Positions 41,276 to 47,727 of a stretch of DNA of 55,388 bases are shown one piece after another. A program made the translations under genes and the position numbers. Source of the DNA: a virus. Position 1 is the stretch's first letter; each line of letters starts with the position of its first letter. Under the pieces are notes generated by a model. The model had not been told where the DNA came from and searched no databases. It saw only the letters and a program-made list of their open reading frames with translations. The stretch spans positions 1-55,388 of the IMG/VR virus record IMGVR_UViG_3300032069_000147; one strand, written 5' to 3'.

Positions 41276-41457
41276 AATCGGGAGCGGCACGCTTGCAATG
41301 GTTTTCAGTTCGCGGGTGGCCGCTCCCGATTTCTACAAGAGCGCAGGCGGCATCCTTGTAGTGGTGTTCAAATGGGAAGTGGCCGCCTGCGCCCCCTCCT
41401 TGAATGAGATGGTCGGCGCACAGGTTTTGGTTTTCAGTACGTAAATGGCCGACCATC
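41276..41457 (-). ncRNA. Hairpin guide array, cluster 2 (3 units)
   Basis: Three units with loops at 41289-41318, 41352-41381 and 41418-41447. Arms are perfect: 13, 11 and 10 bp. Each loop is 30 nt; on the minus strand it reads CCA-N9-TGAA(A/C)ACCA-N9-T/C then GCC. Spacer pairs by unit: CCCGCGAAC/TTGCAAGCG, CTTCCCATT/CTACAAGGA, TTTACGTAC/AAACCTGTG. Arms differ in sequence but always keep pairing. The cluster lies between the 160-residue gene and the HNH gene. Interpreted as part of a TIGR-type array. Confidence 0.75.
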
Positions 41458-41465
41458 CCCCTGCT

Positions 41466-41948
41466 TCAGGCCGCCGCTTTCCTGGCTTCCTGATAGGCGG
41501 CCAGAATCTCGCGCCGAAGTTCCCGCCATTCCATCCCCAACAGATTCAGCCGCCGCGAATCCGCCGTGACCCGCGCCTTCAGCCGCGCCAAGACGAACTC
41601 CTTCGCCTCGGCGTCGCAGGAATCGACGAATCCGAACGTCCCGTACTCATCGATTACCCGGATAGTAGCCAGTCTGATCGGCTTGCCATCCTTGCCCCGA
41701 TGCATGTGTATACAGTAGCTGTAAAGGAAGCGGCGATAGACCTCATAGACTCCCGCATCCCAAACCTGCTCGTCCGTGTAGAGCGCGCGGATGCGCCCTC
41801 CGTTCTGCCCCTCATCCCAGTCCCGGAGCGACGCGACGCTGGGCTCGACTTCGTTCTTCTTGCACCATTCGCACCAAGCCAGATAATACACCTCGCCTTC
41901 TGAGATTTTCTTCTGCTTCTTTTTCTCGACCGTTGCCGTGGTATCCAT
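41466..41948 (-). CDS. Hypothetical gene inside the guide array
   Basis: Start MDTTATVEKKKQKKISEG at 41948 with GGAGGAG upstream; a longer frame would run through a hairpin unit. The 160-residue protein has EVYYLAWCEWCKKNEVEPS, a RALYTDEQVWDAGVYEVYRR helix and a basic helical C-terminus. It lies between the two array clusters; hairpins sit 28 bases before its start and nine after its stop. Its place suggests an array-associated protein or an inserted cargo gene. No family recognised. Confidence 0.65.
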   Translation of the reverse strand: MDTTATVEKKKQKKISEGEVYYLAWCEWCKKNEVEPSVASLRDWDEGQNGGRIRALYTDEQVWDAGVYEVYRRFLYSYCIHMHRGKDGKPIRLATIRVIDEYGTFGFVDSCDAEAKEFVLARLKARVTADSRRLNLLGMEWRELRREILAAYQEARKAAA

Positions 41949-41975
41949 CTTCTTCTCCTCCTCGATTTGGAATTT

Positions 41976-42478
41976 GCAGGCGGCTCGCAGTTCCACGCTG
42001 GATTTCACTGCTACCTTGGCAAGCCGCCTGCGCTTGCGAAGACGCCAGCCAGCCTTTGGATTTCACAAAATAGCTGGGCGTCTTCGCGTTCGATCTTCGG
42101 GCTGGCCCACACAAAAGTAGTGGATTCCAGCCTTACATTGGTAAGCCAGCCCATGGGCGCTGGCTTCAGCAAGTCGGTCAATGGTTTTCACCGCGACAAT
42201 GCCTGAAGCCTCGCATCTTTCTTTCACGGCGCGACGCGGCAACGGTATCCTGGTTTTCACACTTCGTTTGGCCGCAATCGCGCCCCCGAAACTATGCATC
42301 GGCACTGACCTGCTGGTTTTCAGCCGACTTACGGCCGCATGCATAGCTTGCTCTTGCCTGCGAGGGAGCCGGCACGACGTCCGTGGATTACAGCGCCGTG
42401 GTGGCCGCCTCCCCCGCAGGCGCCGTTCCGAGGTCGGCAGCTTCGAAGTGGTTTTCAAGTTTCCCTTGGCCGACCTCG
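41976..42478 (-). ncRNA. Hairpin guide array, cluster 1 (8 units)
   Basis: Eight units with 30-nt loops starting at 41989, 42047, 42111, 42172, 42241, 42304, 42374 and 42439; spacing is 58-70 bases, so not a multiple-of-three coding repeat. Arms of 8-18 bp vary in sequence but stay complementary. Spacer pairs, from the 42439 unit down: AGGGAAACT/CTTCGAAGC, CCACGGCGC/CGGACGTCG, TAAGTCGGC/GCAGGTCAG, AACGAAGTG/GGATACCGT, TTGTCGCGG/TTGACCGAC, ATGTAAGGC/CTACTTTTG, GCTATTTTG/AAGGCTGGC, AGGTAGCAG/GCGTGGAAC. Loop core is TGAAAACCA in four, with A/T or A/G changes in others. In units 41989, 42111 and 42374 plus-strand C-A mismatches become G-U wobbles in minus-strand RNA. The first unit overlaps the end of the Tas-like gene. 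Confidence 0.8.
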
Positions 42479-43482
42479 AATTTCTTCCCATTACCTGACA
42501 CCCAGATTCTTTTCAGGATTTCCTTCATCATCTTCCGCCGCGCCCGCGCCCCGCAGTGCCCCTGCTTTGTCTTGCAGTTGGGGCATTTCGCGTCGTGCGC
42601 CGCGAATTCCTTGGCGTATTCCACCTCATAAAACTGCCGCCACGGATTCGCCCGATTCCTGATAATGGCCGTTCCGGCCAGATAAACCGCCGTGCGCATG
42701 GCCGGCGACCAATGCGACGCCACGCCCCGCGTCCGCTTCGGCGCTTTGCCATTCTCCACCGACTGGCCGCAGAATCGCCAGAATGCCGCCACGCTCGGGA
42801 ACCTCTCGAAGCCCCCGGAGAAGGCCACGAACGTCGCCGCAGAAATCCACTCCTGGACGTGCAGAATCCTCCGCGCCATTTCGCATTCGGGAATCTTCGC
42901 CGCCAACTTCGCGATGTAGGTGTCAAGCTGCGTGCCCTCTTCTGAGACCACTGACGTGCGAATCTCCCCCAGTTTTTCTAGCGCCTGCTTGAACATCGGC
43001 TCAGCCTTCATTGAATCCTCATCGGCCAAACCCATGTTCCGAGCTTCCTGCTTCACCGCCCGCAGCGCATCTCCGTAGAAATGAACGACGGCGCCGCGAA
43101 GCGAGAGAGCGTGCCGCAACTGAGCGATGTCCGGCCGGGGCTGAAACTCACGGAAAATTCCATCCGGCAATTTCGCCCACGCCGCAACGATCTCTTGCGG
43201 CGGAAGATTCTTCTCGATTCCCGTCTGGTGCCAATGCGTATAAAGCAGCTTCACGCCTCGCTCCGCCAATGCGAACAAGAGACTGTCCGTGGCGCGCACC
43301 GCCGTTAGACGCACAATGTCTCCCGTCTTCAGTGATCTAACGAAGTCGTTCAGCTTTGCCCCGGTTAGGCGCTCAACGCCCTCGCCGTGCGAGACATAAG
43401 CCGTAGGTGTTCGTCTGCCATCGGTCTTCTCGTAGCAGACATGTAGAGCAATGATTTTTTCTCGGTTGAATTTTACTGACAT
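42388..43482 (-). CDS. IS110/Nop-like RNA-guided DNA-binding protein (Tas candidate)
   Basis: A 364-residue protein with GGAGAGGAG before MSVKFNREKIIALHVC. Residues 200-330 match the IS110/IS116 C-terminal domain (HVQEWISAATFVAFSGGFER, HWSPAMRTAVYLAGTAII, ARRKMMKEILKRIW) with a C300xxC303...H309-C310 knuckle. The N-terminal half has an IS110-like outline (FALAERGVKLLYTHWHQTGI), but the catalytic acidic residues of the DEDD site are not where expected. No transposon ends are seen. Beside the dual-spacer hairpin array this fits a TIGR-associated (Tas) Nop-domain protein without its own nuclease. About the last 30 residues are coded by the first array unit. Confidence 0.7.
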   Translation of the reverse strand: MSVKFNREKIIALHVCYEKTDGRRTPTAYVSHGEGVERLTGAKLNDFVRSLKTGDIVRLTAVRATDSLLFALAERGVKLLYTHWHQTGIEKNLPPQEIVAAWAKLPDGIFREFQPRPDIAQLRHALSLRGAVVHFYGDALRAVKQEARNMGLADEDSMKAEPMFKQALEKLGEIRTSVVSEEGTQLDTYIAKLAAKIPECEMARRILHVQEWISAATFVAFSGGFERFPSVAAFWRFCGQSVENGKAPKRTRGVASHWSPAMRTAVYLAGTAIIRNRANPWRQFYEVEYAKEFAAHDAKCPNCKTKQGHCGARARRKMMKEILKRIWVSGNGKKFEVGQGKLENHFEAADLGTAPAGEAATTAL

Positions 43483-43500
43483 CTCCTCTCCTTTTTCGGA

Positions 43501-43953
43501 TTATCGCTTCTCCTTCACACTCCATTTGGGCTCAGGCCCAGCTTTTCGGTGGCACTCGGCGCACAGAGTCGCCAGATTCCGGACTTTCTTGCCGTCTATC
43601 ATAATCCAGATGCGGTCATCTCTCCGTCCCCCGCTCATGCCTCTCCCACGCACGTGGTGAATCTCGGCCTCGTTCGCCAGGCCTTTTCCTGGCGGGCTCA
43701 GGAATTTTCCGCAACTATCGCAGCATCCGCCGTCAAGCAGAAAGACATCCATCTTCCGTTCCCGCCATGCCGCGCCGCTGAGCGCTTCCCGGCCGTCACG
43801 ATAGACGACCCGCAGGCGCTTCTTAGCTCGTTTAAGCTTTGGCGGCTGGGAATCGCGGTCAATCGTCTCGCAGGCGCGAAGGCGACAAACCCAAGCGCGC
43901 TTTGACGGCAGCCAGCGGAGCGTGCGGTTGTGACTCGGACATCGAGGTTTCAT
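43501..43953 (-). CDS. HNH endonuclease
   Basis: Start MKPRCPSHNRTLRWLPS at 43953 with GAGGTG upstream. The 150-residue protein ends in a clear HNH motif: CDSCGKFL, EIHHVRGRGMSGG, then NLATLCAECHRK. Zinc-binding CxxC pairs surround the active His. It lies 18 bases upstream of the Tas-like gene in the same direction, so it is probably co-transcribed. Unlike TasH proteins, the HNH domain is not fused. It may act with the RNA-guided protein, or be an ordinary phage HNH. Confidence 0.75.
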   Translation of the reverse strand: MKPRCPSHNRTLRWLPSKRAWVCRLRACETIDRDSQPPKLKRAKKRLRVVYRDGREALSGAAWRERKMDVFLLDGGCCDSCGKFLSPPGKGLANEAEIHHVRGRGMSGGRRDDRIWIMIDGKKVRNLATLCAECHRKAGPEPKWSVKEKR

Positions 43954-44531
43954 CGTTGCACCTCGCACGCCGACTCTAACGCCGTCAGCGCACTATCATC
44001 GTATCGCAGATCAAAATCAGCGAAGATGGCCTCCAGTGCAACCGTCTTGCTATCCGTCTGATTCAGCCGCTTCGCCTTCTCGATGCACCGCTCGATGACC
44101 GGGACGAACGAACGCGGCACAGTGAAGAACACCTGGACATTGCCTTCCAATAGCAGGCCGGGAACGCGCTCTGATACCGTGTGCTCGAACGTGCGCTCCG
44201 TCTGCGAATTCGCCGCATGAAGCAGTTCCTTCCGCCTCGATGTCGGAACCTTGCTAAGCACAATCGCGTTCGCCAGCGTCAGGGATTCAATCTCCGTCTC
44301 GTCCATCCCGCCGGCGCATAACTCCTCAATCGCGTGCATCCCGGCATAGGCCGTAGACCGGCTGCGCCCGAATTTTGCCTCCACCCAGTCGCCGAAGCGC
44401 TCGTAGCCGAGTTCCTTATAAAATCGTTGCTGCCGGCATTCCTGGCAGAGCTTCGCCACGCGAATCCAGGCCCGCCCAATTATCCGAGCAAGTTCGTCCG
44501 CTTCCTTGTCAAGCTGCTGTGCTCGGGTCAT
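43950..44531 (-). CDS. Conserved phage protein
   Basis: A 193-residue protein with RFYKELGYERFGDWVEAKFG followed by SRSTAYAGMHAIEELC, a pattern common in plasmid and phage proteins with a helix-turn-helix-like first half. Later FEHTVSERVPGLLLEGNVQV. It overlaps the HNH gene by four bases. It may be a DNA-binding regulator; no specific role is known. Confidence 0.6.
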   Translation of the reverse strand: MTRAQQLDKEADELARIIGRAWIRVAKLCQECRQQRFYKELGYERFGDWVEAKFGRSRSTAYAGMHAIEELCAGGMDETEIESLTLANAIVLSKVPTSRRKELLHAANSQTERTFEHTVSERVPGLLLEGNVQVFFTVPRSFVPVIERCIEKAKRLNQTDSKTVALEAIFADFDLRYDDSALTALESACEVQR

Positions 44532-44837
44532 TTATTCCTCCTTCGCCTGCGTTTGGCTTAATTGGCGCCGACACTCGGCAAGGCAGTTCACGGCGTCGGC
44601 TAACTCCGAGCGGAGAGCATTGACGTCCAGTTCAAAGCTTTCCGCTCGCGCCTTCTCTCCATCCGCCAGCGCCTTGAAATGGTCGCGCTCGGCCTTGAGA
44701 GAGGCGATTTCCTTGTCCATCGCCTCATGACGGATGCGCTCAATCTCGCAGATGAGACAACCATGCACCTCATCTTCCTTGATCGCGCCTGCGAGGGGAA
44801 TGTCGCGCAGACATGCTCGCGGATGTCCACACGCCAT
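44532..44837 (-). CDS. Coiled-coil protein with small Cys-rich head
   Basis: A 101-residue protein. The first 30 residues (CGHPRACLRDIP, CLICEIERI) may bind zinc; the rest is a coiled coil (KEIASLKAERDHFKALADGE...). Similar short phage proteins exist without known function. Its stop abuts the next start. Confidence 0.55.
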   Translation of the reverse strand: MACGHPRACLRDIPLAGAIKEDEVHGCLICEIERIRHEAMDKEIASLKAERDHFKALADGEKARAESFELDVNALRSELADAVNCLAECRRQLSQTQAKEE

Positions 44838-44870
44838 CGGCTCGCGCAGGCGGGCTAATGTCTCATCACT

Positions 44871-45011
44871 TCATTTTAACTTATCCCTCCGTAGCCTGCA
44901 TCCCTCTAAACCCAGAGGAAGGCGTTTGCCGCACGCGCGGCAGAACCAACCGATGCGAGGCCAATCGAATCTGGCCTTGTGGCCGAATAGCCAGCAGAAC
45001 AATCGCAGCAT
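44871..45011 (-). CDS. Short basic Cys-containing protein
   Basis: A 46-residue frame, MLRLFCWLFGHKARFDWPRI, then GWFCRACGKRLP. GAGGAGG lies seven bases before the ATG at 45011. A hydrophobic N-terminal helix and a CRAC pair suggest a small membrane-linked or metal-binding protein. Unknown function. Confidence 0.55.
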   Translation of the reverse strand: MLRLFCWLFGHKARFDWPRIGWFCRACGKRLPLGLEGCRLRRDKLK

Positions 45012-45052
45012 CGCATTCCTCCTCGGCGGCGCATTCTGTTGTTCATCGCGCC

Positions 45053-45250
45053 TTATCCGTCGTCCTCGGAAACGTAGAAATCAAGACTTCGATCCACTTT
45101 CTCCAGCGCATCCGCAATCGCGTTCTCGATGGTCCCACGAACGCCGTCCGTGGCTGGCAGCAGATCGTTAACGATGGATTCGTCCATGTCTGCGGGCCGG
45201 AAAATCTCGACCCTGAACGTTCTCAGAAGCGCTTGTTTCCTACGGCTCAT
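45053..45250 (-). CDS. Small hypothetical protein
   Basis: Start MSRRKQALLRTFRVEIFRPA at 45250 with GGGAGG upstream. 65 residues, with DLLPATDGVRGTIENAIADA and an acidic end. It overlaps the zinc-ribbon gene by four bases. Unknown family. Confidence 0.55.
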   Translation of the reverse strand: MSRRKQALLRTFRVEIFRPADMDESIVNDLLPATDGVRGTIENAIADALEKVDRSLDFYVSEDDG

Positions 45251-45462
45251 CGCGCCTCCCTTTGTCGGGACTCGGAACTCGCGGCTCGGCATTCGAGAAA
45301 ACTCGAGAGCCGCACAATCGCCGTCGATCCGCACGCCGGACATTCACCGTTTTTCGCACGCGTGATGTTGTCGCAGTCTCCGCAGTAAATCGCCGCCGCC
45401 AGAGGAATAATCTCCACAGGCTGCCAGGGGCGTTGCGGTAACGAGTTGTAGGGTTCAGCCAT
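45247..45462 (-). CDS. Small zinc-ribbon protein
   Basis: A 71-residue protein with CGDCDNITRAKNGECPACG: two CxxC pairs 12 residues apart, a typical zinc ribbon, near residues 27 and 41. The start at 45462 has only a weak site. May bind nucleic acid or protein. Unknown role. Confidence 0.6.
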   Translation of the reverse strand: MAEPYNSLPQRPWQPVEIIPLAAAIYCGDCDNITRAKNGECPACGSTAIVRLSSFLECRAASSESRQREAR

Positions 45463-45477
45463 TTCGATCCCCCCGCT

Positions 45478-46002
45478 TTAGCCAGGGGTTATTGACCGCG
45501 TCATGCGCTCCGGATGACTTGATGCTATAACCAGATTCCCGCGAAAGCTCCTAGCTTTATAGCTTCTAAAATGCGTGCCGTCTCGGTTGTTTCTGTCATT
45601 GTAGACGATCCAACTTGAGGAATACTCCAGGCGGAAAACTTCCAGATCAAGCAGCGACCATTGTAAAAGTACAGGTGGCTGCTGGCCTCCAAAACCATAG
45701 AAAAACCAATCGCCAAATCCCTGAATGATTTTCGCCAATTCAGTAGGCGAACCCGACTCACGCTCGCTGCGAATGGTAAATTCATACCGATAGGGATAGT
45801 CAGGAGGGTGCGCCACATAGTACTCTGGGCGACGAATCCGCACCGCTATTTTCATGTCTCGGGCTATAAGTATCAGCAGATCCGTGTTCTCCAAAACATC
45901 CATTTCAAAAGGCGCCGGCTCTAGCAGGCGCGGGCCGACAATCCGCTTGACCTCTGGAATGTAAAGATCAGACCACCGCTTGTCGTCTTGCCAAGTAATC
46001 AT
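45478..46002 (-). CDS. Conserved phage protein of unknown function
   Basis: Start MITWQDDKRWSDLYIPEVKR at 46002 with AAGGAAAG upstream, four bases inside the MT-A70 gene. Of 174 residues the core reads GPRLLEPAPFEMDVLENTDL, RIRRPEYY, YRYEFTIRSERESGSPTELA, IIQGFGDWFFYGFG. This family is frequent in phages of soil and aquatic bacteria, always without assigned role. Position after a methyltransferase may hint at nucleic-acid work, but nothing shows it. Confidence 0.65.
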   Translation of the reverse strand: MITWQDDKRWSDLYIPEVKRIVGPRLLEPAPFEMDVLENTDLLILIARDMKIAVRIRRPEYYVAHPPDYPYRYEFTIRSERESGSPTELAKIIQGFGDWFFYGFGGQQPPVLLQWSLLDLEVFRLEYSSSWIVYNDRNNRDGTHFRSYKARSFRGNLVIASSHPERMTRSITPG

Positions 46003-46991
46003 GAGCTTTCCTTGCCCCAACCCTCGAATCCCGGAATCGCTCGCCGATTAAACATGTCCAGCCGACGGCCCGCCGTCACGCGCGTTAGGGTCTCATAAAA
46101 CTCGGCTGGCTTGACGCTGTGTCCGGTGCGCTCAGCTTCGAATCCGATGAGAAAATTCTTGGTAGTCGTGAAGCTCGGCGATCCCCGGCGCGCATATAGG
46201 CAAAGTTCCAAATTGTACTGCGGCAATCCCACCGGCTGAAATCCCCCCGGCTTCAGCCAGCCGAAGCAGCAAACATACTTGAGTCCCCATGCCTCTAGCA
46301 GTCTGATCGCCGTCGGCAGATAGCGCTGGACGACCCACAGGAACACGTGACAATTCTCAGCCGCGTGCCCGGCGAACCTTTCACCGATTTCGAATCGGAT
46401 CTCATCAAGCGTCATCGTCGGATAGTCAAACGCCACCTGGTTGGGACGCAAATCTCGCTCGATCTTTTCCAGCGGCCATGGAGGGTCGATCACCATCACA
46501 TCGAATTTCCCAGCTAGTTCCTTCGCCTGCAGAGTCTCGATACTGTTAAGTTTCTCCTTAACTTCGACGCGCTTCAGTTCGCGTCGAGCGGCGCCCAGCG
46601 TCAATTCGCCGGAGACGTAGGCCTTCCGCAAGTCTCCAGGCAGGCGAGCTACCGCCTGCGCTTCCATGCTCTCTTTCCGTGTCACGCCGAGTTCGGAGAG
46701 AGTCGGCGCATCCCCGCTGTTCCCAACAGGAACAGCGGGACCCCGCTTTAGACGTCCCTTTGCCCGCTCAGTGGCTTGCAGCAGTTCGCCCATCCGCTCC
46801 TGCGCCAGCCGGGCATACTTCTGCGAATTGGCAACGACCTCGTCACCCAATTTCTTCCGCCGCGCCCAATCGGCTGCTGTCAGAGCGAGATCCTTGAGCT
46901 CCTTTGCTTTCTGCAGGGTCGTCGCCTCGGCTAGCATCTGCGAAGCGCGGCCCATAAGGACCAAGGAATTGCTTGATTTAGATGGGTTCAT
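45999..46991 (-). CDS. MT-A70-family adenine methyltransferase
   Basis: Start MNPSKSSNSLVLMGRASQ at 46991; the earlier Arg-rich part is a shadow. The 330-residue protein has a helical N-terminal half that recalls phage MT-A70 proteins (KELKDLALTAADWARRKK, LAQERMGELL). The catalytic motif VIDPPW is at about residue 169 and later HVFLWVVQRYLP, CCFGWLKPGGFQPVGLP, and ELCLYARRGSP. It methylates adenine N6 in DNA. It is the second methyltransferase of this phage; the two probably recognise different sites. Confidence 0.85.
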   Translation of the reverse strand: MNPSKSSNSLVLMGRASQMLAEATTLQKAKELKDLALTAADWARRKKLGDEVVANSQKYARLAQERMGELLQATERAKGRLKRGPAVPVGNSGDAPTLSELGVTRKESMEAQAVARLPGDLRKAYVSGELTLGAARRELKRVEVKEKLNSIETLQAKELAGKFDVMVIDPPWPLEKIERDLRPNQVAFDYPTMTLDEIRFEIGERFAGHAAENCHVFLWVVQRYLPTAIRLLEAWGLKYVCCFGWLKPGGFQPVGLPQYNLELCLYARRGSPSFTTTKNFLIGFEAERTGHSVKPAEFYETLTRVTAGRRLDMFNRRAIPGFEGWGKESS

Positions 46992-47727
46992 GGTTCCCCG
47001 CCGCCTCCGCCTTGTAGTCTTGCGCCTGCGTCTGAGCGTGTCCGACAATCGGACGCGGCTTGACCGGCCCGTCCGGCTTGCTTTCAATCGCGATCCGCGC
47101 GCCGTTCTTGAGCGCCGCGTCGCAACTGTCGCACACGAGCAAGCCTTTGAAGTACGGGATCCAGTTCTGCGTCTGTATGGGATATTTCTTCGCCAGCCAG
47201 ACGATCATCGGATTAATCATCTTCGTGAATTCGTGACCACAGAAGGGGCAGCGGCATTTGTCCGCCGAGCATTCCACGTGAATCGCTTCGTAGGCGTCCG
47301 GCCCGACGAAGGCCAGCAAGGCTCGGGCTTCGGATACTTTTGGCAGCGTGGAGGCCCTCCGCCTCGCTTCACCGACGGCCGACTGGGCCTTCTTGTACTC
47401 CACGATTGCCTTGCGCGCCCGCTCGAGTTTCGCGCAGCACTGGTGTTCGGGCGGCCCGAACTTCACCGTCATCACCGGGCGCTCCTCGATCATCCGGTTA
47501 CGCCTCGCCTCTTTCGCCAGCCAATAGATCGCCGCCGGCCGGGGTTCCCTCTGCCCCTCCTGACTGCTCTTATATTGCTCGATCGCTGTGGCAAAGTCCC
47601 GCACATCCACATCAGCGAACGTGCGGTACCAGGCTTCACGTAGTTTTTTCAACTGCCCTTCGGAACGGTTCGAGAAATATATGCTCTCAAGCTGGAGCAT
47701 TTCTGCGTCGAAGTCGCTCTGCTGCAC
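46978..47727 (-). CDS. Replication-associated protein (helicase loader-like) with zinc finger
   Basis: A 249-residue protein. Its first 80 residues (LQLESIYFSNRSEGQLKKLR, EAWYRTFADVDVRDFATAIE) resemble the N-terminal domain of helicase loaders such as G39P. The second half holds ECSADKCRCPFCGHEF and VCDSCDAALK, two zinc sites. It lies directly downstream of the initiator-like gene, as lambda P follows O. Loader role is inferred. It carries a GTCCGA-N3-TCGGAC palindrome near its 3' end. Confidence 0.55.
   Translation of the reverse strand: MQQSDFDAEMLQLESIYFSNRSEGQLKKLREAWYRTFADVDVRDFATAIEQYKSSQEGQREPRPAAIYWLAKEARRNRMIEERPVMTVKFGPPEHQCCAKLERARKAIVEYKKAQSAVGEARRRASTLPKVSEARALLAFVGPDAYEAIHVECSADKCRCPFCGHEFTKMINPMIVWLAKKYPIQTQNWIPYFKGLLVCDSCDAALKNGARIAIESKPDGPVKPRPIVGHAQTQAQDYKAEAAGNHEPI

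Noticed and set aside
41244-41456. 70-residue minus-strand frame with repeated GHLRTENQ-like peptides
   Set aside because: It is the array read as protein. Spacing in the first cluster is not a multiple of three, so selection is not on a reading frame.
41276-42478. CRISPR array
   Set aside because: The repeats are not direct repeats; arms differ in every unit and only a nine-base core is shared, with two 9-nt variable parts per 30-nt loop. No Cas genes are near.
42063-42491. 142-residue minus-strand frame across the array
   Set aside because: Arg-rich, lacks a ribosome site, overlaps the Tas-like gene in another frame and reads through six hairpins.
42388-43482. Active IS110-family insertion sequence
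   Set aside because: No element ends or single bridge-RNA-like leader were seen, and the DEDD acidic residues are not at their usual places. The dual-spacer array fits a different system better.
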